NCBI GenBank assembly: GCA_002691265.1
Contig: NZHJ01000036.1
Coordinates: 34,545 to 43,002 of the forward strand
DNA from: Flavobacteriaceae bacterium
GTDB lineage: Bacteria; Bacteroidota; Bacteroidia; Flavobacteriales; Flavobacteriaceae
Reading direction: 5' to 3'
DNA: 8,458 nucleotides
Numbering within the stretch: position 1 is the first letter of the stretch; every line of letters starts with the position of its first letter. This document shows, piece after piece, positions 1 to 7,230 of this stretch. A program made the position numbers and the translations under genes. Under the pieces are notes generated by a model. That model saw nothing but the letters and a program-made list of their open reading frames with translations, was not told where the DNA came from and did no database searches.

Positions 1-1
1 A

Positions 2-886
2 ATTTCAGATGAATGGAAAGATATTTCAATGATTGCAAGAACTCATGGTCAAGTAGCATCTCCTACCAAACTTGGTAAAGAAATAAAAGTATTTATTGTT
101 AGAATTAACGAACAATTAAATCTTCTTAAAAAAATTCCAATTTCAGCAAAATTTGGTGGTGCAACTGGAAATTTTAATGCACATCATGTTGCATACAAAG
201 ATTATGATTGGCTTGAGTTTTCTAAGAATTTAATAGAAAAAAAATTAGGTCTGAAGCATTCTTTCCCTACTACCCAAATTGAACATTATGATAACCTTGC
301 TGCAATTTTTGATAATTTGAAAAGAATAAATACCATTTTGATTGATTTTAACAGGGATATATGGAGCTACATTTCAATGGATTACTTCAAACAAAAAATC
401 AAAAAAGGAGAAATTGGCAGTTCAGCTATGCCCCATAAAGTTAATCCGATAGATTTTGAGAATAGTGAAGGAAATTTAGGCTATGCCAATAGTATATTTA
501 GTCATCTTTCAGAAAAATTACCGATTTCAAGATTACAAAGAGATCTTACAGATAGTACAGTATTAAGAAATATCGGGGTGCCCATATCTCACACACTAAT
601 TGCATTTAAGTCAACAATTAAGGGTATAAGTAAACTAATTGTAAATGAGTCTAAGATTAAAGAAGACCTAGATAATAATTGGGCTGTTGTAGCTGAAGCA
701 ATTCAAACTATTTTAAGAAGAATTAATTATCCAGAGCCTTATGAAGCATTAAAGGATTTGACAAGAACAAATCAAAAAATTGATAAGAAAAGCATACACA
801 AATTTATCGATTCCTTAAAAGTAGAAAAGTCTGTAAAATCAGAATTAAAAAATATAACACCAGAAAACTTTACAGGAATTCACTAA
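2..886 (+). CDS. purB: Adenylosuccinate lyase, 5'-truncated by the window edge
   Basis: PurB works in the cytoplasm. It cleaves SAICAR to AICAR plus fumarate in IMP synthesis, and adenylosuccinate to AMP plus fumarate. The reading frame is open from base 2, so the ATG at 29 is an internal Met and not the start; roughly the first 160 residues lie outside the window. Visible signatures are ARTHGQ (from base 35, carrying the His equivalent to E. coli His171), TTQIEHYD, and the fumarase/aspartase-superfamily signature GSSAMPHKVNP (from base 416) with the mobile-loop catalytic Ser. QRDLTDSTVLRN and the family-typical end (ITPENFTGI) follow. The match to E. coli-type PurB is nearly continuous and no key residue is missing. 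The stop TAA is at 884-886. The S41 lipoprotein gene starts 9 nt later, suggesting co-transcription. Function is very secure; only the 5' end and promoter are unseen. Confidence 0.97.
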   Translation: MSDEWKDISMIARTHGQVASPTKLGKEIKVFIVRINEQLNLLKKIPISAKFGGATGNFNAHHVAYKDYDWLEFSKNLIEKKLGLKHSFPTTQIEHYDNLAAIFDNLKRINTILIDFNRDIWSYISMDYFKQKIKKGEIGSSAMPHKVNPIDFENSEGNLGYANSIFSHLSEKLPISRLQRDLTDSTVLRNIGVPISHTLIAFKSTIKGISKLIVNESKIKEDLDNNWAVVAEAIQTILRRINYPEPYEALKDLTRTNQKIDKKSIHKFIDSLKVEKSVKSELKNITPENFTGIH

Positions 887-895
887 ATTTAATTG

Positions 896-2338
896 ATGAA
901 ATCAACTAAATTTTTATTCCTGTTGTTTATACCTTTCATTTTTTTAAGTTGCTTTGAAGATGACGATGATAATGGAGCATATGCAAGTGAAATAAATGAT
1001 TTTATTTGGAAAGGTATGAATGCTGCATACTTATACAAGGCAGATATAATTGATTTGTCTAATGATAGATTTAATGACTCAGAAGAATATGCAAGTTATT
1101 TAAACGGTTATGAATATCCTGAACAATTATTTGAATCACTGATTTATGAAAGAGAGAGTATTGATAAATTTAGTGTTATAGTTGATAATTACATTGAATT
1201 AGAACAATACTTATCCGGATCTTCTATTTCAAATGGCCTTAATTATGGATTGAGTTATATACCAAATTCAAATAATGAAATATTTGGTTTTGTTAGATAT
1301 GTAAATGAAGGGTCTTCGGCTGATATTGCCAAAATACAAAGAGGTGATATTTTCAGAGGGGTTAATGGAATTAATCTAACAATTGATAATTATAGTGATC
1401 TTTTGTCTCAAGAAATCTACACTTTAAATTTTGCTAGCTATTTAAATAATAATACTGATGATATAAATGATGACATCGTAGAGTTTAATAATATAAATAT
1501 TGAAATTCAAAAAACTCCACTGGTTAAAAACCCAGTACATCACTATTCGATTTTAAATTCTTCCAATGGTAAAATTGGATATTTGATGTACAACCAATTT
1601 GTTTCAAACTATGATCAATATTTAGAATCGATTTTTTCTGAATACAAATCAAACTCTGTAAATGAACTAATTTTAGATCTTAGGTATAACCCCGGAGGAA
1701 GTATTAATTCGGCCTTAATTTTAGCTAGCCTAATTACAGGCCAATTTGAAAATGATATTTTTAACACTGAGGAATGGAACACGGAAATTCAAAACTACTG
1801 GATTAATAATAACCCAGAGTATCTAGTGAATAGATTTCTAAGTCTGGAGAATAGTTTAAATTTAAATAGAGTATTTATACTTACAACTAGATCTTCTGCA
1901 TCAGCAAGCGAATTAATTATTAATTGTTTAGATCCATATATAGATGTAATTCAAATAGGCACAACAACATATGGAAAATATCAAGCTTCAGTAACTTTGT
2001 ATGATTCAGAGAATTTTTCGAATCAAAATATTAATCCTTCACACAACTATGCAATACAACCTTTGGTACTTAAAACATTAAATGTACTAGGAATAACAGA
2101 TTACTTTAATGGCATTAACCCTGAATACGATTTTGAGGAAAAGGTATATAATATGGGGATTATTGGTGATTTAAGTGAACCAATGCTGGACTTTGCAATG
2201 GGATTAATAAATTCAAGAACAGAAATAAATATACAACCTGAAACACTAGAATTTGTTGATGATAATTTTAAATTTGATTTTCTAAAGAGAGAGATGTATA
2301 TTGAAAACAAAGAGATAAAAATTAAAGATGGAAATTAA
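896..2338 (+). CDS. S41-family (C-terminal processing protease-like) lipoprotein
   Basis: 480 residues from the ATG at 896. A TTG three bases upstream is also in frame but less likely. The N-terminus is a lipoprotein signal: a hydrophobic stretch ends in lipobox FLSC with Cys19. FEDDDD follows, an acidic patch like the lipoprotein export signal that sends Bacteroidota lipoproteins to the cell surface. Next come a tail-protease N-terminal region (about 30-110, with NDFIWKGMNAAYLY), a PDZ-like segment (about 115-165) and the S41 core (about 220-410). The core has DLRYNPGG from residue 261, SSASASE with Ser336 as likely nucleophile, and TTYGK with Lys361 as the base. The Ser-Lys spacing of 25 matches E. 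coli Prc (Ser452/Lys477), so the protease should be active. Its substrate is unknown. The acidic patch suggests the cell exterior rather than the periplasm of classical CtpA/Prc. It lies 9 nt after purB and overlaps the next gene by 11 nt. Confidence 0.93.
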   Translation: MKSTKFLFLLFIPFIFLSCFEDDDDNGAYASEINDFIWKGMNAAYLYKADIIDLSNDRFNDSEEYASYLNGYEYPEQLFESLIYERESIDKFSVIVDNYIELEQYLSGSSISNGLNYGLSYIPNSNNEIFGFVRYVNEGSSADIAKIQRGDIFRGVNGINLTIDNYSDLLSQEIYTLNFASYLNNNTDDINDDIVEFNNINIEIQKTPLVKNPVHHYSILNSSNGKIGYLMYNQFVSNYDQYLESIFSEYKSNSVNELILDLRYNPGGSINSALILASLITGQFENDIFNTEEWNTEIQNYWINNNPEYLVNRFLSLENSLNLNRVFILTTRSSASASELIINCLDPYIDVIQIGTTTYGKYQASVTLYDSENFSNQNINPSHNYAIQPLVLKTLNVLGITDYFNGINPEYDFEEKVYNMGIIGDLSEPMLDFAMGLINSRTEINIQPETLEFVDDNFKFDFLKREMYIENKEIKIKDGN

Positions 2339-2825
2339 ATTTAATAAGTTTCAAAAAATAGTACTTGTAATTATAATTTTTGGATTCCTCTGCAGGCTGA
2401 TTCCCCATCCTCCTAATTTTTCTCCAGTGACCGCAATTGCATTATTCGGTGGACTTAATTTTAATGATAAAAGAGTAGCTTTTTCAATTCCCCTATTGAT
2501 TTTATTTTTATCAGATTTAATAATCGGAATATCACTTATAAATTTATTTGTTTACCTAGGTTTTATTTCAGTAGTTCTACTGGGCTCCCAAATTAAATCT
2601 ATTAAGTTTGGTAATATTTTACTTGCAAGTTTTCTTTTCTTTTTGATTTCTAATTTTGGTGTATGGATTTTAGGTTATCCTAAAAATTTAGAAGGTCTTC
2701 TGCTTTGTTATACTATGGCGATACCTTTTTTCGGGTATTCAATTGCAGGAGATTTATTTTTTGGATACTTATTTAAATTCTCTTTTAGAAAGATTTCCTC
2801 AATTTTACCTAAATCAGCTAACTAA
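2328..2825 (+). CDS. Small polytopic membrane protein, DUF6580-like
   Basis: 165 residues, very hydrophobic, with about six membrane segments (roughly residues 10-24, 32-46, 50-68, 70-86, 96-117 and 124-148). The N-terminal motif RLIPHPPNFSPVTA after the first helix, then ALFGG, LSDLIIG and SNFGVW, match what I remember of the DUF6580 family, an uncharacterised group of small integral membrane proteins. Size and topology recall substrate-binding (S) components of ECF vitamin transporters. That comparison is only inference, and no ECF ATPase or T component is in the window. The ATG at 2328 lies inside the end of the S41 gene, giving an 11-nt overlap in another frame, so translation is probably coupled. 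The stop TAA at 2823-2825 overlaps the stop of rmuC on the other strand. A protein-coding gene is near certain; its function is unknown. Confidence 0.88.
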   Translation: MEIKFNKFQKIVLVIIIFGFLCRLIPHPPNFSPVTAIALFGGLNFNDKRVAFSIPLLILFLSDLIIGISLINLFVYLGFISVVLLGSQIKSIKFGNILLASFLFFLISNFGVWILGYPKNLEGLLLCYTMAIPFFGYSIAGDLFFGYLFKFSFRKISSILPKSAN

Positions 2826-3934
2826 TCTTCTGAATTAGGCTTGTCAATTAATTCTGTATCAATTTCTAATTTTGAAGTGCCTGAAATTCTGATAATATCT
2901 TTGTCAATTTTTTTAAATTCTTTAGTACTATCATTATAATGATTGACGGCTGTACCTAAAGTATTACCCAATTTGTCATGATATGTTTTATATGCATTCA
3001 AATGATTGGACAGCTTTTCAACATTTTTAATTATATCATTAATTGAATCTTCAACTTTCATATTATGCAGAGCTTTCACAGTTATTTGCAACATTGGAAA
3101 TAAACTCATTGGTGAAACTATCATTACCTTTTTTTCATATGCATAGTTAACCAAGTCTCTTTGATTAATCTTTAGGGATCCTACTCTGCTGTTAAGCAAA
3201 TCCTGATACAAGCCATCAGCTGGAATAAACATGTAAGCATAATCCGTTGTTTTTTCATTTGGCCTAATATATTTAGCAGTTTCATCTATTCTATTTTTGA
3301 TATCAGATTTAAATTTTTTTTCTAAATCGATTAACTCATCTTTATTCTCTGACTCAATCATTTTATTATAATTATCAAGTGAGAACTTAGCATCAATTGG
3401 AATAATAAATTCCCCAACTCTAACAATAGCATCCACTGTTTCCTTATTAGAAAAACTATGCTGCATTTTAAAAAGTTCAGGAGGTAATACATTAGCCAAT
3501 AAATTTTCAAGCTGTATTTCACCTAAAACACCTCTTTGTTTCTGGTTACCAAGAATTTTTTCAAGGGTTTTCATTTGATTAGCAAAACTCAAAACCTGCT
3601 GGTTAGTTCCTTTTATTTTTTCTAATTCAGTTGTTACGTCTTTTATAACCTTATTTGACTCTTTAAATTGCTGTGTAATTGATTCTGATGATGACTTATG
3701 AAAATCATTAATTTGTTTATTAATTGTATTTAGTTTTACTTCAATTTCGTTTCTGCTTTCTTTAGAATTACTGCTGATTTCCTTTCTTATATCTTGTATT
3801 TGAGAATTTAAACTATTTGAAAAGTTCATCAAGTCATTAGCTTCAATTGATCCTGAAGCTGAGTTAGACTTAAAAATTAAATACATAAGTATTAAAGAAA
3901 CAAAAATCAATAAAACTAATATGATTATATCCAT
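2822..3934 (-). CDS. rmuC: RmuC family DNA recombination protein
   Basis: 370 residues from the ATG at 3934. An in-frame TTG at 3943 would add three residues, but the ATG directly before the hydrophobic anchor is the better start. Layout: one N-terminal membrane helix (about 2-22), a long Ser/Asn/Lys/Glu-rich coiled-coil region (about 30-125), then the RmuC domain (about 125-345). The domain has RGVLGEIQLENLL, VDAIV (Asp168), PIDAKFSLDNY (Asp181, Lys183), YMFIPADGLYQDLL and VMIVSPMSLFPML. Asp168 and the D-x-K at 181-183 fit the PD-(D/E)XK nuclease core predicted for this family. In E. coli, rmuC limits inversions at short inverted repeats; the biochemical activity is not firmly established. 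It follows carB on the same strand after 51 nt, so it could be co-transcribed or use its own weak promoter. Its TAG stop overlaps the stop of the convergent membrane-protein gene. Confidence 0.94.
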   Translation of the reverse strand: MDIIILVLLIFVSLILMYLIFKSNSASGSIEANDLMNFSNSLNSQIQDIRKEISSNSKESRNEIEVKLNTINKQINDFHKSSSESITQQFKESNKVIKDVTTELEKIKGTNQQVLSFANQMKTLEKILGNQKQRGVLGEIQLENLLANVLPPELFKMQHSFSNKETVDAIVRVGEFIIPIDAKFSLDNYNKMIESENKDELIDLEKKFKSDIKNRIDETAKYIRPNEKTTDYAYMFIPADGLYQDLLNSRVGSLKINQRDLVNYAYEKKVMIVSPMSLFPMLQITVKALHNMKVEDSINDIIKNVEKLSNHLNAYKTYHDKLGNTLGTAVNHYNDSTKEFKKIDKDIIRISGTSKLEIDTELIDKPNSED

Positions 3935-3985
3935 AACTAACAATTTACAATTAATTTACAGAAATATGAAAGAGAGAGTTTAATT

Positions 3986-6838
3986 CTATTTACTTAAGTA
4001 CATTTTCCTTCTGGAATACAACTCGTAAAATTTGTCATCTTGTAAACTATCAATAAATAATATGCTTTCCCCTGTACTTTTCATTTCAGGACCAAGTTTT
4101 TTATTGACACTAGGGAATTTACTAAAAGAAAAAACAGGTTCTTTAATTGCATACCCAGTGTATGTTGGTTTAAAATCAAAATCCTTTACTTTATTTTCAC
4201 CAAGCATAACCTTTGTTGCATAATTCACATAAGGCTCTTTATAAGCTTTTGAGATGAAAGGAACTGTTCTTGAGGCACGCGGGTTAGCTTCAATTATATA
4301 TACCTTATCATTTACAATAGCAAATTGAACATTAATTAAACCAACAGTATTTAATGCCTTAGCAATTTTTTTAGTGTGATCTTCAATTTGTTGAATCACT
4401 AAATCTCCAAGATTGAATGGAGGTAAACAAGCATTACTATCTCCTGAATGGATTCCACATGGCTCTATATGTTCCATAATACCAATTATATAAACATCCT
4501 CACCATCACAAATTGCATCTGCCTCAGCTTCTATTGCTCCATCTAGATAATGATCTAAAAGGAGTTTATTATCAGGAATTCTTCTTAGAAGATTAACCAC
4601 ATGCTCTTCTAACTCTTCTTTATTTATAACAATTTTCATTCCTTGACCACCCAAAACATATGAAGGTCTTACAAGAATTGGGAAGTCTAATTTTTCCGCA
4701 ACAGCCAGTGCTTCGTCTGCAGTGGATGCAGTATCGAACATCGGATAGGGAATATCATTATCCTTTAAGAGAGTAGAGAAAGAGCCTCTATCCTCTGCTA
4801 AATCTAAAGATTTGAAATTAGTGCCAATAATCTTAATACCATACCTTTCTAGTTTCTCAGCTAATTTTAAAGCAGTTTGACCACCTAACTGAACAATAAC
4901 TCCCTCGGGGTTTTCATGTCTAATTATATCATATATATGCTCCCAAAAAACTGGCTCAAAATACAGTTTATCAGCTATATCAAAATCTGTTGAAACCGTT
5001 TCTGGATTACAATTAATCATTATTGTTTCATAGCCACATTCTGAACTTGCTAAAATTCCATGTACGCAACAGTAGTCAAATTCTATTCCCTGACCTATTC
5101 TATTAGGTCCTGAGCCAAGAACTATAATTTTTTTCTTTTCTGAAACAACACTTTCATTTTCAGAATATTTAGAACCGTCTTTTGTTTCAATTTCGTTTTC
5201 AAAAGTTGAGTAATAGTAGGGTGTAAAGGCTTTAAACTCTGCTGCACAAGTATCTACTAGCTTATATACCCTATTTATGTTCATTTCATCTCTTTTTGAA
5301 TAAACTTGGCTTTCAAGACATCCAAGGATGTGGGCGATTTGCCTATCCCCATAACCCTTTTGTTTTGCTTCTAACAATAAATCTCTGGGTATTGATTCAA
5401 TCTTATAATTAGCAATTTCGTTCTTTAAAATATGAAGCTCTTCATATTGTTTTAAGAACCACATATCAATTTTAGTCAATTCATAAATTCTACTTAGTGG
5501 AATTCCCATTTGAATAGCGTCATAAATAACAAAAACTCTATCCCACGATGCAATTGATAATTTTGAAATAATAGTTTCGTAATCGTTAACACCCTTACCA
5601 TCAGCTCCTAGCCCATTTCTTTTTATTTCAAGTGATTGTGTCGCTTTGTGTAATGCTTCCTGAAAAGATCTTCCGATACCCATAACTTCACCAACAGCTT
5701 TCATCTGAAGCCCTAGTCTTCTATCACTTCCTTCAAACTTATCAAAATTCCATCTTGGTATTTTTACTATAACGTAATCAAGAGTTGGCTCGAAAAGTGC
5801 AGAAGTAGATTTAGTAATCTGATTTTGAAGTTCATCTAGATTATATCCAATTGCCAACTTAGCAGCGATTTTTGCAATAGGATATCCGGTAGCTTTACTA
5901 GCTAAAGCTGAGGACCTTGACACTCGTGGGTTAATCTCAATAGCGATTATATCCTCTTTATCGTCAGGGCTTACAGCAAATTGAACATTACAACCACCCG
6001 CAAAATCTCCAATACTTCTCATCATTTTAATTGCCATATCTCGCATTTTTTGATAAGTAGTATCACTTAATGTCATCGCAGGTGCAACCGTGATTGAGTC
6101 TCCAGTGTGAATTCCCATCGGATCCATATTTTCAATTGAACATATTATAACGACATTATCATTTGCATCCCTCAAAAGCTCCAATTCGTACTCTTTCCAT
6201 CCTATTAGTGCTTTATCAATCATGACTTCATGAATTGGGGAAGTTTCTAATCCCCTGGTCAATAGTTCGTCAAAATCTTTTTCTTCATATACAAAAGAAG
6301 CACCGGTTCCGCCAAGGGTAAATGATGCTCTAATTACCAGAGGAAATCCAAATTTTTGAGCAATTTCTTTTCCCTTGAGATATGAAGTAGCGGTAGCTTG
6401 AGGTGCCATAGGAATTCCTATGTCTAACATTAAATTTCTAAACTGCTCTCTATCTTCAGTTATATTAATTGCATTTATATCAACCCCAATAATTTTTACA
6501 TCAAAATCATCCCATATTCCTTTATCGTCCGCCTCAATACAAAGATTTAGTGCGGTTTGACCACCCATGGTTGGCAATACAGCATCAATTTGAGGATGTT
6601 CTTTTAAAATTTTAACAATAGAAGAAGTAGTAAGTGGTAATAAATATATATGATCAGCCATCACTGGGTCAGTCATAATGGTTGCAGGATTAGAATTTAT
6701 CAAAATTGTCTCTATTCCATCTTCTTTAAGAGATCTCAGAGCTTGGGAACCTGAATAATCAAATTCACATGCTTGGCCAATAACTATTGGTCCAGAGCCT
6801 ATTATTAAAAGTGATTTGAGGTTAGAATCTTTCGGCAT
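3986..6838 (-). CDS. carB: Carbamoyl-phosphate synthase large subunit, short form
   Basis: With the glutaminase subunit CarA (not in the window), CarB makes carbamoyl phosphate from bicarbonate, ammonia and two ATP, feeding pyrimidine and arginine synthesis. The 950 residues show the internal duplication. The first ATP-grasp half (about 1-400) starts with GSGPIVIGQACEFDYSG and carries PTMGGQTALN, GWKEYELELLRD, GIHTGDSITVAPA and EINPRVSRSSALASKATG. An oligomerisation region (about 400-555) follows, then a second half (from about 568) with GSGPNRIGQGIEFDYCC, VQLGGQTALKLAEKL, GIHSGDSNACLPP and EANPRASRTVPF. It ends soon after GPEMKSTGE. E. coli CarB (1073 residues) continues about 137 residues as an MGS-like allosteric domain, which is absent here. 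No frameshift is visible; the last codons (MYLSK, then TAG) look like a natural end. The ATG at 6838 opens with MPKDSNLKS as in other CarB proteins. It lies downstream of rpmH but behind a strong terminator. Confidence 0.98.
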   Translation of the reverse strand: MPKDSNLKSLLIIGSGPIVIGQACEFDYSGSQALRSLKEDGIETILINSNPATIMTDPVMADHIYLLPLTTSSIVKILKEHPQIDAVLPTMGGQTALNLCIEADDKGIWDDFDVKIIGVDINAINITEDREQFRNLMLDIGIPMAPQATATSYLKGKEIAQKFGFPLVIRASFTLGGTGASFVYEEKDFDELLTRGLETSPIHEVMIDKALIGWKEYELELLRDANDNVVIICSIENMDPMGIHTGDSITVAPAMTLSDTTYQKMRDMAIKMMRSIGDFAGGCNVQFAVSPDDKEDIIAIEINPRVSRSSALASKATGYPIAKIAAKLAIGYNLDELQNQITKSTSALFEPTLDYVIVKIPRWNFDKFEGSDRRLGLQMKAVGEVMGIGRSFQEALHKATQSLEIKRNGLGADGKGVNDYETIISKLSIASWDRVFVIYDAIQMGIPLSRIYELTKIDMWFLKQYEELHILKNEIANYKIESIPRDLLLEAKQKGYGDRQIAHILGCLESQVYSKRDEMNINRVYKLVDTCAAEFKAFTPYYYSTFENEIETKDGSKYSENESVVSEKKKIIVLGSGPNRIGQGIEFDYCCVHGILASSECGYETIMINCNPETVSTDFDIADKLYFEPVFWEHIYDIIRHENPEGVIVQLGGQTALKLAEKLERYGIKIIGTNFKSLDLAEDRGSFSTLLKDNDIPYPMFDTASTADEALAVAEKLDFPILVRPSYVLGGQGMKIVINKEELEEHVVNLLRRIPDNKLLLDHYLDGAIEAEADAICDGEDVYIIGIMEHIEPCGIHSGDSNACLPPFNLGDLVIQQIEDHTKKIAKALNTVGLINVQFAIVNDKVYIIEANPRASRTVPFISKAYKEPYVNYATKVMLGENKVKDFDFKPTYTGYAIKEPVFSFSKFPSVNKKLGPEMKSTGESILFIDSLQDDKFYELYSRRKMYLSK

Positions 6839-6867
6839 TGAATTAAAGTTTTTTAAATGTACTAATC

Positions 6868-6905
6868 AAAAAAATAAAAAAAAAGGTGTTACTGTAAGTA
6901 ACACC
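6868..6905 (-). terminator. Rho-independent terminator of rpmH
   Basis: Read on the minus strand, a perfect 9-bp inverted repeat (GGTGTTACT and AGTAACACC, arms at 6897-6905 and 6885-6893, 3-nt loop) is followed at once by nine T, one A and seven T. This is a textbook intrinsic terminator about 30 nt after the rpmH stop and about 30 nt before the carB start. The T tract exists only on the minus-strand side, so it works for rpmH and not for + strand transcription. Confidence 0.93.
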
Positions 6906-6934
6906 ATATTATATATTAACAATTGTTAATCATT

Positions 6935-7093
6935 TTATTTCGGGCTATTTTCCGATGAAACTGAAAGTTTCTTTCTGCCCTTAGCTCTCCTTCTGGAAAG
7001 CACCTTTCTTCCAGCAGCGGTAGACATTCTTTCTCTGAAACCGTGCTTATTTTTTCTTTTACGCTTTGAAGGCTGAAAAGTTCTTTTGCTCAT
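6935..7093 (-). CDS. rpmH: 50S ribosomal protein L34
   Basis: A 52-residue, extremely basic protein translated by hand from the minus strand, ATG at 7091-7093 and TAA at 6935-6937. It begins [19 protein letters not shown] and continues with [17 protein letters not shown] and AKGRKKLS. This is the conserved L34 sequence, with TxQPSxRKRxxxHGFRxRM, GRxVLxxRRxKGRxxL, and the short C-terminal extension seen in Bacteroidota. L34 binds 23S rRNA in the large ribosomal subunit. It is a single-gene unit: a strong promoter-like sequence lies about 40 bases upstream and an intrinsic terminator about 30 bases downstream. The usual partner rnpA (RNase P protein), which follows rpmH in many bacteria, is absent; carB comes next instead. 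The start is preceded by A-rich sequence (ATTTAAAAG) and not by a Shine-Dalgarno motif. Confidence 0.98.
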   Translation of the reverse strand: MSKRTFQPSKRKRKNKHGFRERMSTAAGRKVLSRRRAKGRKKLSVSSENSPK

Positions 7094-7131
7094 CTTTTAA
7101 ATATTAACGTTTTAAAAACTAAAACTGCGGG

Positions 7132-7162
7132 CAAATATACAAAGACTTTTTACTTAAACAAA
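7132..7162 (-). promoter_or_regulatory. Bacteroidota-type promoter driving rpmH
   Basis: On the minus strand, TTTG (7159-7162), a 19-base spacer and TATATTTG (7132-7139) match the primary sigma-factor consensus of Bacteroidota (TTTG or TTG near -33, TAnnTTTG near -7) perfectly in the -7 box and with typical spacing. Transcription would start near 7125, giving a leader of about 30 nt before the rpmH ATG. It lies in the 137-bp divergent gap 7094-7230. I saw no equally good promoter facing the + strand TPR gene; the nearest -7-like string, TAATTTTA at 7198-7205, lacks the final G and a matching -33 box. Confidence 0.82.
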
Positions 7163-7230
7163 TCAATTTATTTAATTATTATCAAATTGTTTTTTATTAA
7201 TTTTAAGCGAATTTTTAATCCAAAATTAAA

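Noticed and set aside
893..895. TTG as start of the S41 lipoprotein
   Set aside because: It is followed directly by an in-frame ATG at 896, which gives a normal lipoprotein signal peptide.
2101..2310. Open frame of 69 codons on the minus strand within the S41 gene
   Set aside because: It lies wholly inside a well-supported gene on the other strand, shows no family motif, and is Ser/Ile-rich as expected of an antisense shadow.
3941..3943. TTG as start of rmuC
   Set aside because: The ATG at 3934 starts right before the membrane anchor; the extra three residues add nothing recognisable.
3935..3985. Possible rmuC promoter (TGTAAATT repeated twice, with TAAATTG like a -7 box)
   Set aside because: The -7 match lacks one T of TAnnTTTG and no -33 element sits at proper spacing; too weak to annotate in such AT-rich sequence.
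3990..4010. Palindrome TACTTAAGTA at the end of carB
   Set aside because: Only 10 bp, AT-rich and within codons for the protein's C-terminus; expected by chance, with no T tract suggesting a terminator.
4032..4223. Open frame of 63 codons on the plus strand within carB
   Set aside because: Antisense to the conserved end of carB and without recognisable sequence of its own.
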